Below, piece by piece: positions 27,381-37,643 of a stretch of DNA of 64,000 nucleotides. The stretch is from Lewinellaceae bacterium (GTDB taxonomy: Bacteria; Bacteroidota; Bacteroidia; Chitinophagales; Saprospiraceae): positions 1-64,000 of the forward strand of contig JADJUJ010000017.1 of assembly GCA_016710765.1 (NCBI GenBank). Reading direction: 5' to 3'. A program made the position numbers and the translations under genes. The notes below the pieces were generated by a model. That model searched no databases and was not told where the DNA came from. It worked only from the letters and a program-made list of their open reading frames with translations. How positions within the stretch are numbered: position 1 is the first letter of the stretch; each line of letters begins with the position of its first letter.

Positions 27381-28611
27381 TTATTGCTTCACGATCATTT
27401 TCGCAACGACAACCTGCTTTTGCCCCGGTTTTAATTTTTGCCCAATACAAACCTGCAGGCCAGGCCGATGTAGCAATCCAGGCCTCATTGGCCACATTTT
27501 CTTGTGTCAGCACGCGCTGGCCGGAAGCATTGAAAACCATCAAATTGGCGTTTGTCCATCCCTCTGGCAAACGAATACGCAGGTGGTCCACCATCGGATT
27601 GGGGTAAACGGACCATTCCGCTACTGGCGTATTGGCAACTGCCGTCCCGACGACATCTGGCAGGTCAGTGTTTCCATCATGGCCGAAGCCGTAACGAAAT
27701 ATGCGGCCAATTGCGAGGCATAATTGGCGCTGGAGTACAAATCAGTATGGCCGGCGCCTGGCACCGTAGTAAGACTGTTCCAAACCCCAACCGTGTCGGC
27801 GCGGGCATGAACCCAACTGCTGCCTTGCAGATAGGCAAGTCCTGCCGCCAGGCCTTGGGTGTAATACACCGTAGCATCGGCGGTACCATGAATACTTGCT
27901 ACCGGTTGCTCTCCGGCATCCAGCCGGGAGGCTCTGTAAAGCCCGCCCGACATGCTGAGGGTGGCTTTTGTACTAGAAGAGAAAGTATGGTTGGCGGCAT
28001 CACCGGTATCGCCTTCGAAACCGCCGTTGGCAGTAATAGCGGACTGAATAAACGCCGGAATGATGTTGGTACTATCGAGATAGGCCGCATGCAACGCTGC
28101 AACAGCGCCAACGAATAGCCTCCAATAAAGATGTGCTCTGGATCAATGCAAGGTTTTGTTGCCAGCAGCATCACGGCGCAGAAACGGACGGCAGCCTTCA
28201 TATCGCCGACCGCTTTCATCGCAGCACCCATGATTTTGGTAGAGTCCGGATAGCCCAGCACCAACACCGGATAGAGTCGGTACTGCATGGAAATGGCCAT
28301 AACCCTCACTGGCGATGAGTTCGCAAGTGGTTTGCAAATCGGTTTTATCACCAAAAATAAAAGCTGCCCCCATGTGCAAGCACCACAGCCGGGCGCTCCG
28401 ACAAAGTATCGCCCTCTGGTTCGTAGACATCCATGAAAAGGTTAACGGTTTGATTGGGGAAATAGCTGACCGCCACAGCATATTGAATGGTGGTCTTTTT
28501 GATGGAAGAAAATACGGGCACTTTGTAGCGCACGCCGTCGCAACCGGCATTTTGGGCGGTCAAACCGGAAACCAAACCGGCGAAAAGGAACATGAGTAGA
28601 AAACGCATCAT
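27381..28611 (-). CDS. Secreted alpha/beta-hydrolase (esterase) with T9SS sorting domain
   Basis: A signal peptide (MRFLLMFLFAGLVSGLTAQ) precedes an alpha/beta-hydrolase with VVLAHGGAFIFG oxyanion motif, GGYS-x-GAVAALHAAYLD nucleophile elbow and a GAGHTD catalytic His region. A type IX secretion C-terminal domain follows (SVYPNPMVDHLRIRLPEGW, NASGQRVLTQ, WPAGLYWAKI). Five 1-nt frame changes (near 28350, 28290, 28105, 27620 and 27420) are needed. The last restores a typical KMIVKQ end at the TAA at 27381. Either the region is poorly sequenced or the gene is decaying. The family pattern suggests a carboxylesterase or acetyl-xylan-esterase type enzyme. Confidence 0.7.
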
Positions 28612-28673
28612 CACAATATTTTAAAACAGGATACAATTGGAATGTCACAATAGTATTAAGGAAAAATCAATTT

Positions 28674-28719
28674 TTCCAAAAAAATCCCGAATGCTGCACT
28701 TGGCAACACTCCGGGATTA
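28674..28719 (-). terminator. Intrinsic terminator of the DUF2911 gene
   Basis: On the minus strand AATCCCG ... CGGGATT forms the stem and is followed by TTTTTT. It lies just past the predicted stop at 28723. Confidence 0.7.
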
Positions 28720-28722
28720 AAA

Positions 28723-29581
28723 CTACCAAAAAGGAAAAAGGTTTACTTTTCTTTTTCCAATCAGCGTGATTTTTTCGTTCATACGCGGGTAGTCGCCGTT
28801 ACCGTCGGCTTTGGCCAACTCGGTGCTGCGGTTTGCCGTTTCAATGGCATCTTTGTAGCGACCAACTCGGCAGAATCTGCGCCTTCAAGCGAACCATCCA
28901 GAACTTTTCGCCGCCTTTGTCCAGGGCCATTTGAATCCAGGCCAGGGCAAGGTTCGTATCCTTTTTCTCTTCAAAATAGTAACGGGCCGATTGGTAGTAA
29001 GTGTTTACCGACGGACCGTCCATCTGGGATTTGATGTCGGCCATCACTTTGGAATCGGTATCCAAAGTAATAGGAATGACAACACGGGTATTCTCCCAAA
29101 TCAACTCAACATCAGCGCTGGCGTTGCGGATGTTGTTAATGTTGATGGTAAAGGTCTCCTCAATTCAGGCTCAGCCTGGGATGGCACTGAACCGGGCGGC
29201 TACGTCCGACTCACGGCAATCCTTTCGGGGTTCCCCAGAAATTGGTGTTTTTGTAAATGATGATTTCCCATTCTTTTTGACCGGGAATAGTGTACAAGGC
29301 ATACTGGCCGTGGTGGTGGCTACACCACCCACTTTTACATCGTCGCCAAAAGTAAAACTGGTTGCAGCGTTGGCGCCGGTACGCCACATTCGCCAAGGGA
29401 ACCAGATCACCAAAATCTTCCGACCTTTAACGCTCAGGCGGCTGCTCTACCTCAATGTTAGTCAGACCAAATTCTGGTAGATTCGGCCGGTTGGACTGGG
29501 CGCCGGCGTCTTGATTTGTGCTGTAGCACTCAAGCCCATCAGCATCAGGGAAAAAGGATAATAAGTGTTGAATTTTTTCAT
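28723..29581 (-). CDS. DUF2911-family secreted protein, frameshifted
   Basis: The ATG at 29581 gives a signal peptide (MKKFNTYYPFSLMLMGLSAT AQ, written with a break). DUF2911 hallmarks follow in several frames: KGRKIFGDLVPL, WRTGANAATSFTFGDDVKVG, LFPVKKN, ELIWENTRVVIPITLD, NTYYQSARYYFEEKKDTNLA and a TPR-like tail (ALAWIQMALDKGGEKFWMVR). At least four frame changes. The family is common and uncharacterised in Bacteroidota and exported. The predicted stop at 28723 is supported by a terminator directly after it. Confidence 0.7.
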
Positions 29582-29627
29582 GGTTGTTACGTTTTGCTTA
29601 AAAACATCATTCTAGTAAAAAGGTTGA

Positions 29628-29635
29628 CAAAGGTA
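29628..29635 (-). promoter_or_regulatory. Bacteroidota-type -7 box (TACCTTTG)
   Basis: The minus-strand TACCTTTG lies 47 bases before the DUF2911 start. A TTG about 17 bases further upstream could serve as the -33 element. Confidence 0.4.
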
Positions 29636-29688
29636 AGTCCTTTCATTCATTCCAATATTTGTACAAACAATAAAGATTTCGAATCTGT

Positions 29689-30143
29689 ATGCTTTGCTTT
29701 TCCTGTCATTTTTTTGATGCGCTGACCACGCAGGAACTTTATGCTATTATGGCCTTGCGACAAGAGGTATTTGTGGTAGAACAAAACTGCCCTACCTCGA
29801 TGCCGATGGAAAAGACCAGCAGTCATGGCATCTGTTGGGCTATAACCAACAAGGCGAACTGCTTGCCTACACCCGCCTCCTACCCGAAGGCCTCTCCTAC
29901 CCTGGCTATACCTCCATCGGGCGAGTAGTCACTGCTCCCTCCGCCAGAGGTACCGGCGCTGGAAAATTATTGATGAAAAAAAGCATCGAAATGACCCGCT
30001 TCCTGTTCGGCAATTTACCCATTAAAATCGGCGCACAATCCTACCTACTGCATTTTTACGAGGGCTTCGGTTTCCAATCAACCGGCGAACAATACCTGGA
30101 AGACGGCATCCCGCATACGAAGATGGTATTGGCGGGGGTTTAG
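29689..30143 (+). CDS. GNAT acetyltransferase, ElaA-like
   Basis: About 150 aa. ElaA pattern: ELYAIMALRQEVFVVEQNCP, YLDADGKDQQSWHLLG, LLAYTRLLP, IGRVVTAPSARGTGAGKLLM (acetyl-CoA loop R-G-T-G-A-G), and HFYEGFGFQSTGEQYLEDGI. One missing base in a CCC run near 29793 splits the frame. ElaA proteins are cytosolic N-acetyltransferases of unknown substrate. The stop is followed two bases later by a 12-bp tandem repeat. Confidence 0.8.
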
Positions 30144-30144
30144 G

Positions 30145-30240
30145 GTGGGATTTAGCGTGGGATTTAGCGTGGGATTTAGAGTGGGATTTAGCGTGGGATT
30201 TAGAGTGGGATTTAGCGTGGGATTTAGAGTTGGGTTTAGA
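30145..30240. repeat. 12-bp tandem repeat, eight units (GTGGGATTTAGM)
   Basis: Eight exact-length units alternating between ...TTTAGC and ...TTTAGA; the last is GTTGGGTTTAGA. Beyond a short spacer, 30268-30329 carries the complementary motif (CCCAACTCTAAACCCTACC, then CTAAACC repeats), so the two halves can pair. The complementary part ends in the stop codon of the convergent gene (30323). Confidence 0.85.
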
Positions 30241-30322
30241 GTTGGTCCAGTCCAGTGTTTTCCCCACCTAAGCCCAACTCTAAACCCTACCTAAACCCTA
30301 AACCCTACCTAAACCACCCTAC

Positions 30323-31284
30323 CTAAACCAGCAACCCCGTTTCCCCGGCAATTTCCAAGCCGGCATGCCGGCCGGTTCCTTCGAAGATACGTTTACCGTC
30401 AATTCCACATGCAGCCGTGCCTGCAGGCTTTCGCTGATTTTACCGGTCATAGCGCCAGATAAAGGAGAGACCAGATGGGTGCCTTCTGCGCGGTGGGCCA
30501 GGATTCGTAATTCACTTTTAGGGTTGGTATAAATCAGCGTGGCGGTTTCCTCACCAATTTCAGGTGTTTTTGGCCCTTGTATAAGTGGCAAATTTATAAA
30601 GTCTGTTCTCCAGCCAAAACCGGCTGATAAAGCCAATAAAATGGCTGCGCAGCCACGGAATATGGGCCACAGAGGCAATAAGCGACACAGGGTCGGCATG
30701 GTCAAAATGGTTGCTCTGCATCCACATAAGCCCGCGGGAAGGATCGTCCCCAGTCTTTTTCCATGTAGCCCTTGCCGCCGGTAAAATCAATGTCCTCGCC
30801 ATCCAGTACAAGTTTGCCTTCTATCGAATGGTTTAAACTCACAATGCCGTGAAAACACTCCATAAAAGGCACAAAAGAGTACCAGCCCATGATGCCCGGT
30901 GCACCCAGCATTTTTGGCCAAACGATATTACCTTTAAAGCGCAGACTACCCTTTACTTCGGGTAAGTCAAGCCGAATACCGGAAGCAGAAAAACTACTTC
31001 CGCCCAGTTCCAGCGCAAAATGCTGGCTCGAGGGTTGAAAATCCGCAGCATCGAACCGATGATAGGTAGAACGGTTTTCCGAACCCACCATAACATGGAT
31101 AAAGGCATGGGGCGCCGAGCCATCGTGAGCATGGAAATACCCGGAATAAAAGCCAGTGCGTAGCGCCCATCCGGGAAACAACCTTGCAATACCAGCCCTC
31201 AAAATAGCGCTCCCGGCGACCCCAGCCGTGGTACATGTCGGGCTGCCAAATGGCGCGCCAGCGGTTAAAATATTGATCCATCAT
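30323..31284 (-). CDS. Tocopherol-cyclase-like family protein, frameshifted
   Basis: About 320 aa. It shows the pattern of the tocopherol cyclase family (PF14249): YHGWGRRERYFEGWYCKVVS, ALAFIPGIS, HAFIHVMVG, APGIMGWYSFVPFMECFHGI, GGKGYMEKDWGRSFP, MWMQSNHF, YKFATYT, and the C-terminal EGTGRHAGLEIAGETG. The last part requires reading into the frame that stops at 30323. Three to four 1-nt changes are needed. In plants the enzyme closes the chromanol ring; in heterotrophic bacteria the family role is unknown and probably concerns lipid-like substrates. Start: two adjacent ATGs at 31284/31281. Confidence 0.7.
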
Positions 31285-31406
31285 AATTGAAATCCGGAAA
31301 ACCCGGCCTACAAAAGTATATTTGCAACCCGACTTCCAGCCGATTCTAACGAAATAAGATGCCCATTCACCATTTAAAGTTTTTCCCATGATCACTGAAA
31401 ATCGAC

Positions 31407-32388
31407 ATGCACACCCACCTGCTTCCGGAAAAACTGCCCAATTTCGCCGATAAGTTCGGTTACGGTGATTTTATCCACCCGGAGCACAAGCGCACCCATT
31501 TCGCCAACATGATGAAGGGAAATCAGTTTTCCGTGAAATTGGCGAAAACTGCTGGGACCCGCAGGTGCGCATCCGAGAATATGCGCAGCACCATACGCCG
31601 GTTCAGGTGGTGTGCACCATTCCGGTCATGTTTTCCTATTGGGCCAAACCAAAGGACTGCCCGGAACTGTCGCAGTACCTCAACGATCACCTGGCCAGCG
31701 TTGTCGACGATTTTCCGGAGCACTACCTCGCCCTGGGTACCATTCCTATGCAGGATACCGTTTTGGCCATCCAGGAACTGGAACGCATAAAGGCATTGGG
31801 TTTTCCCGGCATACAAATTGGCTCCAATGTGAACCAGAAAAACCTTAATGAGCCTGAGTTCTTTCCCATTTTCGAGGCTTGCCAGGAGTTGGATCTGGCC
31901 ATATTGGTTCACCCCTGGGAAATGATGGGTCAGGAACTTATGGGAAATACTGGCTTCCCTGGCTGGTGGGTATGCCAGCCGAAACCAGTCGCGCCGTCTG
32001 CTCGCTGATATTCGGAGGCGTCATGGAGCGCTTGCCCGATCTCCGTTGGTGTTTTGCACATGCTGGAGGCTCCTTTCTGCCCACCATTGGGCGGGTGGAG
32101 CACGGCTTCAATTGCCGTCCCGATCTGGTAGCCGTAGACAATGCCATTTCTCCCCGGAAATACCTCGGCAAGTTTTGGGTGGATTCCGCAACGCATGATC
32201 CACAGTTGCTGCGCTACATTCTGGAAGTAGCCGGAGAAGACAAGGTGTGCCTGGGCACCGACTATCCTTTCCCGCTCGGTGACTTGGAAATTGGAAAGTT
32301 CATCACCGAAATGGGGCTACCCGACCACACCGTTGAAAAGATCTTTTACAAAAATACACTGGACTGGCTGCACGGCGCCCAGCGATAG
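31407..32388 (+). CDS. Amidohydrolase of the ACMSD family
   Basis: About 330 aa metal-dependent TIM-barrel enzyme. HTH metal motif (MHTHLLPEKLP), REIGENCWDPQVRIREY, LALGTIPMQD, IQIGSNVN, LAILVHPWEMMG (His ligand), WCFAHAGGSFLP (His) and CLGTDYPFPLG (catalytic Asp) match aminocarboxymuconate-semialdehyde decarboxylases. Frame changes near 31545 and 31960. The ATG at 31407 is used because an in-frame stop lies 16 bases upstream; an earlier ATG at 31388 would need a shift. ACMSD acts in tryptophan/kynurenine breakdown, but no other kynurenine gene is in the window. Confidence 0.75.
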
Positions 32389-32393
32389 GCTGT

Positions 32394-33171
32394 TTATTCC
32401 GCCTTCAAACGGTAGGAACCGCTCTCCAGGCGCTTAGTGGCAAACTGAAAATAATCTGGCACCACCTCGAATCCGGTGAAACGACGGCCTTCCATTTTAC
32501 TCACAACGGCCACCTGACCGGATCCTAAAAACGGATCGAGCACGATGTCACCAGGTTCACTGCTGTACGCCAGGATTTTTCGGATAATTTCGGCTGGCAA
32601 CTTGGTCGGTGTTTTCACGTCTCCAGTCCAGTATTCGCGGGGAATCGTCCACACATCTTCCTTGTCTTTGTAGTGCGCACTGCCCCCTTCGGGTAGCTTT
32701 TCATCTTTTTCATAGCGCGCGTAAGGGAAAAACTTCCGTTTCCGCTCATCTACGCCAACAAATAAGATGTGGTAATGGGAGGTGACGTACTTACGGGTCG
32801 TCACCAAACCAAACTGATATTTCCAAACCAAATGGTTGATGAAGCTCAAATCCAATTCATCCAGCACAATCAGCAATTCCTTGAGGTGTTCCAACCGGAA
32901 AAATATAAAGGCTGCCCTCGGTTTGAGTACCCTTTTCACCTCATGTAACCAGGCACGCGTAAAGGCCAGGTAGTCCTGGCCTTCAATCTCCGGAATAGCC
33001 CTCCAGTACCCGGTCGCCCTTGCGGTTGTAATTGGCGCGCTTGGCCTGAAATTCAATGCCGAAAGGTGGATCGGTAATAACGAGGTCGACCGAATGATCG
33101 GGCAGATGCCGCGCCATCCCGGCGATGCAGTCCTCGTTGAATATGGTGTTGATAAATTTTGAATTCTCCAT
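32394..33171 (-). CDS. Site-specific DNA methyltransferase (N4/N6, beta-class order)
   Basis: About 258 aa. The catalytic motif TDPPFG comes first (near residue 35) and the AdoMet motif DPFLGSGQVAVVSKMEGRRF near the C-terminus, the beta-class order of PF01555 enzymes. One extra base near 33005 breaks the frame between GDRVLEGYS and EIEGQDYLAF. The ATG at 33171 (MENSKFINTIFNEDC) matches the usual family start. No restriction gene or specificity subunit is adjacent, so it looks like an orphan methyltransferase or one from a mobile element; the palindromic element at 33286 follows its 5' side. Confidence 0.85.
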
Positions 33172-33285
33172 TAGCAGGCTCAAAACAAGCTGCAAATTTC
33201 CAATTCTTCAAATATTACAGGTTTTTTTATCGCAATCAGCCTAAAAAAGATGTTTCAACAGTGTTTTAGGTTGGATAAAACCCAT

Positions 33286-33872
33286 TTAAGCAACTTGTCG
33301 GAAATAGCTTTCCGGATTTGGGGTGCAGGTTTTGTGTGCTGACAAGACGTCAAAACAGGCGTGTAGTACATTACATTAACGTGAATTTTGGATAGGTTTT
33401 TCAAAATAAGTTGTCTCGCAGGCTAAAAAGCAATAGGAACAACTTCGAATCCTCATTTTGCCGAAGGCAAAATATCTGCGAAATAGGTACCCGCTAAGTA
33501 AGACCTACGTTCAGCGTAATCAGTGGGGTCTTCAGGAAACAAAAAAATGGGTTTAAGGCCTCCAAAATTGGCATAATGGAATATTAAGCTTTATTTCCGA
33601 TTTCCGATTACATGAATTCCGATTGTTGATTGGATTTAAGATTTTTGAATTATGATTGCCTCGAAACCCATACCTATACGTGGTATTTATTTGAAATGAT
33701 TTCGTGCTGTTTTCCCAAATCATAAATTTCAAATCCAATCAACAATCGGAATTCATGTAATCGGAAATCGGAAATTCTATCCAAAACTCACGTTACATTA
33801 CTGTTTTGGCAACGCAGGCAGCGCTCAAAAAGTGCCGCCAAATTGGAAAGTTATTTCCGACACGTTGCTTAA
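33286..33872. repeat. Nested palindromic element of about 590 bp
   Basis: Three inverted pairs nest around a centre near 33684. The outer arms are 33286-33313 and 33845-33872 (TTAAGCAACTTGTCGGAAAT against its near-complement). The middle arms are 33374-33395 and 33778-33800 (ACGTGAATTTTGGATAG against CTATCCAAAACTCACGT). The inner arms, 33594-33637 and 33731-33774, are a perfect 44-bp pair. No gene inside. It fills most of the 33.2-34.1 kb gap, whose remainder shows nothing else. Confidence 0.8.
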
Positions 33873-34147
33873 TACATTGTAAACTAAGTTTTATTGCATT
33901 TTGGCTGAATCTTTTGACACGAGGGCATCTGCTATTTTATGAGAATAGCGCTGCTATTCCCACAAAAATAGCCTTGCCTACCACCAAAATCTTCAACCAA
34001 AATCTCAACAAACTTAATTTACAGTGTACTAAGGCTTAATCGATCAAAACAAGTCGTTTATCCCCCACCGATGTGTTGACCATAAAAGTGGCTTTCAACT
34101 GCAACCTTTTCTACGGTATACCCGTCTATTAGGACAAATTGAAAATT

Positions 34148-34482
34148 ATGAAAACGAAATACTTCCTTTTGCTTTTTGCCCTTTGCTTTCAAATGATCGC
34201 CAATGCACAAGAAATCGAACAACCACAAGTCGTAGCAGTGGTTAAAATTGACCGCGTATATATTCTGATGGATGAAACACCGGTGACCAACCTGCAAGTA
34301 GGATTGCGCGACGAAACGGGCAAAATAATATTGGAACACTCGTTCAATAACGAAACCAAGCTTGGGTATTTTTATGCTCCTGGCCAAAAGCGGGCAAATA
34401 CCATGTTACGGCTAAAGGCGTCACCCTCGCCAGTTTCAGCCGCAAAGCGCCTACTACAGTTAGGCTGCTGCAAAGCAAATAG
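34148..34482 (+). CDS. Small secreted protein of unknown function
   Basis: About 110 aa. The signal peptide (MKTKYFLLLFALCFQMIANAQ) is followed by a short beta-rich domain: VVAVVKIDRVYILMDETPV, LQVGLRDETGKIILEHSF, and after one frame change near 34388 AGKYHVTAKGVTLASFSRK ending LLQSK at the TAG at 34482. The pattern (short strands, DETGKII, KYHV) is reminiscent of compact Ig-like or DUF3244-like secreted domains, but no family is certain. Confidence 0.55.
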
Positions 34483-34535
34483 TACCTGTTATACTCGAAA
34501 TAAAGTGGTTTGCGAATGCTCACTTGTACTCAGCC

Positions 34536-35582
34536 CTACTGTTCGTTGCTAGAACGGATCTCCTGCAACATATCGGCATCCATTTCCGGTACGAATCGGA
34601 TAGGGACAACAATTCCTTCCTCCTGAAAAAGTTGCATAAACGCTTGATCATTTCGCTGCGCAAAGCATACTGCCATTCGTAGTTGATGGCGCGAAGCCCC
34701 TGAAATCGATACTGGAGGGACCAAAGCATAAAACCGGACGGCGGGCTCATGCGTAGACACAGCGCCTTCGTGGTGGATCTGCAGTTGTTGGGCCAGCGCA
34801 ATCGCAAACGTTCCACCTCCTCAAGGTTGCTTTTGTAATGCACACTGCACTCTACCAATACAGAAATCTCGCTGTCGGGCAGCCAGGTATTGGTAACAAT
34901 GGAAGATGCGATGGTTTTGTTGGGAACGATGACCAATGTATTGCGCAGGGTTTGAATGGTGGTATTCCGCCAGGTAATGTCGGTGATGTATCCCTCCTGC
35001 AAGCCTTCCAGGGTGATGTACTGGCCAGGCTGTAACTTTCTCGACGCTATTATTTGAATACCCGCAAACAGGTTACTGAGCGTATCCTGCAGTGCGAGGG
35101 CAACGGCGAAAGGTCCGCCGACACCAGTGCCGTCAGCATCGGCGTGATGGAAATGTCGAAGAGCGCCAGTATGATCAGCGATCCAATGATGTAGATCGTA
35201 ACACGCAGGACATAATGCATCAGGGAAACCGTTGGCAAAACTCCGGCAATTTCTGAGGTGTTGTCGAGCACCAGCCTGCCCAATATCCTGGCAAGGTAAA
35301 TGGTACCAATGGCAACCCCTGCAACCTTCCAAAACAACATGGCATGTGGCCGCCATTCCAAATCGACCAGATAAACCTGGAGGGTAAACCAAAGGCAAAG
35401 CCAGGCGCCACTGAGCCATCCAGGCCCCGCCACATTTTCCACAAATCTTCGTTGGTTCCAGCCGACTTGCGCCGGAGCCTGCCCAGGAGAATTTGTTCAA
35501 TTACCCCGCCAAGCAGGGTGCCACCAGCTATAATGGCAGCAGAGATTAAAATAACCCGAAGTAGTTCCGGTGAAATTGTCAT
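34536..35582 (-). CDS. MscS-family mechanosensitive channel, frameshifted
   Basis: N-terminal helices (LLRVILISAAIIAGGTLLGG, VTIYIIGSLIILALFDISIT) lead to the MscS pore/beta domain: VALALQDTLSNLFAGIQIIA, QPGQYITLEGLQEGYITDIT, WRNTTIQTLRNTLVIVPNKT, EISVLVECSVHYKSNLEEVE, and a C-terminal alpha/beta part ending FQEEGIVVPIRFVPEMD. At least four 1-nt frame changes. Family role: release of solutes on osmotic downshock, in the inner membrane. It is divergent from the CocE hydrolase gene. Confidence 0.75.
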
Positions 35583-35660
35583 ATTTGTCTGATTTACTGT
35601 TAAAATTGCGGGCTAAAACCAAGCCCTGTTTTTTTTGTTAGGCCTGAAATCTACCCGAAC

Positions 35661-37509
35661 ATGCGTCTTTATACTGTACTTATTTTCTTGTTTTTCCGCT
35701 CATTTGCCGCTACTGCGCAGCAGAATGCCGACTTCGTAAAGGCAAATTACGACAAAATGGAGGTAATGATCCCTATGCGGGACGGCGTTAAATTGTTTAC
35801 CTCCATCTATTTGCCCAAAGACCAGTCTGTGAAGTACCCTGTCATGCTCAAGCGTACGCCCTATTCCTGTTCTCCCTATGGAATTGATCAGTTTACGGGC
35901 GGTTTCCAGAACATAGCGCTGGCCAAATCGGGGTATATCTGGATAACGCAGGATGTACGCGGCAAATATATGAGCGAAGGCGTATTTGTCGATGTGCGAC
36001 CTTTTAACCCCAACAAAAAAAACATCCAGGATGTTGACGAAGCCTCAGACACCTATGATACTGCCGAATGGCTGATCCGGAATTTACCGAATTTCAATGG
36101 GCGCATTGGTGTATACGGCATTTCCTATCCCGGATTCTATGCCACCATGGCCATTCTCGCCGACCATCCGGCCATCAAGGCCGTTTCGCCGCAGGCGCCG
36201 GTGACCGATTGGTTCATTGGCGACGACTTTCACCATAACGGTGCTTTTTTCCAGATGGATGCCTTCTCTTTTTTTTCCGGATTTGGGAAACCCAGGCCCG
36301 AACCTACGACCGAGGGGGCGCCCGGATTTTCAGATTGGAACAGCACCGACAATTACACTTTTTACCTCCAAACAGGCGCCTTGCCCAACTTCAATACGAA
36401 ACACCTGCACGAGGGCATTCCCTTCTGGAATGAATTGATGGAACACCCCAACTACGACGCGTGGTGGCAGGCACGCAACCCGCGCCCTCACCTCAAAAAC
36501 GTTCGCCCAGCGGTAATGACCGTCGGCGGGTTGTTTGATGCCGAGGATTGCTTTGGCGCCTGGAATGTTTACAAAGCCATAGAACAGCAAAATGGAACAA
36601 TCGTTCAAAATCGGATCGTAGAAGGCCCCTGGTGCCATGGATGCTGGGCCCGAACCGATGGCAACAAACTGGGCAATGTTGATTTTGGCGAAAATACCAG
36701 CAACTATTACCAACAGGAACTCGAGTTCAAGTTTTTTGAATACTACCTCAAAGACCAGGGCACGATGGACCTCGCCGATGCCCGCATATTCGCAACCGGC
36801 AGCAACCACTGGACCTTCTACGACCAGTGGCCGCCAAAAAGTGCGACGCCCAAAAAGTATTTTTTCCAGGAAAATGGTGGTCTTAATACTATACTGCCCA
36901 GCGGCAAAGGATTCGATGAATACCGCAGCGATCCGGCCCATCCAGTTCCGTACACCGAGGACGTGCATCTCCGCCGCACCCGCGAGTACATGACCGATGA
37001 CCAGCGCTTTGCTTCCCGCAGGCCCGATGTATTGGTGTACGATTCGGGCGTTTTACAGGGAAGCCGTGACCGTTACAGGGCCTGTGACTGCTGATTTGTG
37101 GATCAGCCTGAGTACCACCGATGCCGATGTGGTGGTCAAACTGATCGACGTTTTTCCAGACACCCTTTCTGGCAGTTCCAATGGCGTGCCAATGGGTGGG
37201 TACCAGATGCTGGTTCGGGGAGAAATCATGCGTGGCCGCTTCCGCAACAGCTTTGAAAAACCAGAAGCCTTTGTACCGGGCCAACCCACCCGTGTTCGCT
37301 TCGAATTGCCCGATGTTGCGCACAGCTTTTTACCCGGGCACCGATTGATGATTCAGGTGCAAAGCAGCTGGTTTCCGTTGGCAGACCGCAACCCACAGCA
37401 GTTCATCGACATATACCACGCAAAGGATGAAGATTTTATTCCCACAAACATTAAGGTATTCCATTCAAAGCAGTATCCCTCTGCAGTGATACTCCCTGTA
37501 CGCCCCTGA
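35661..37509 (+). CDS. CocE/NonD-family secreted hydrolase (X-Pro peptidase fold)
   Basis: About 616 aa. Signal peptide (MRLYTVLIFLFFRSFAATAQ), S15-like catalytic domain beginning VMIPMRDGVKLFTSIYLPKD, nucleophile in GVYGISYPGFYA (near residue 160), Asp region GGLFDAEDCFGA (near 295) and His in EGPWCHGCW (near 330). A C-terminal jelly-roll (PVTADLWISLSTTDADVVVK) follows. One extra base near 37057 breaks the frame after DVLVYDSGVL. Family members are esterases, acylases or X-prolyl peptidases; a secreted alpha-amino-acid-ester hydrolase or peptidase is likely. Confidence 0.88.
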
Positions 37510-37527
37510 TCGTTCGTCGTTTTTTTG

Positions 37528-37535
37528 TATATTTG
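37528..37535 (+). promoter_or_regulatory. Bacteroidota-type -7 box (TATATTTG)
   Basis: TATATTTG matches TAnnTTTG 109 bases before the GWxTD-protein ATG, just past the CocE stop. Confidence 0.35.
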
Positions 37536-37643
37536 TTTAGTAGAAACCTGACTTTTGTAAAAATCTGTCGGACGATAAAGTTCCGAATTACAGATATTTA
37601 CAGCAACCACTGTTTTCGGGGTTTCACCACTAAATTTTGCGCT

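Noticed and set aside
30022..30267. Frame rich in KSHAKSHSKSH repeats
   Set aside because: It is only the translation of the 12-bp DNA tandem repeat; the real gene here is the GNAT gene on the other strand.
30145..30329. Telomere-like repeat (TTTAGGG resemblance)
   Set aside because: Only a superficial match; the period is 12 bp, the array is internal and lies between bacterial genes.
32394..33872. Methyltransferase plus palindrome as a restriction-modification system
   Set aside because: No endonuclease or specificity gene is present in either flank.
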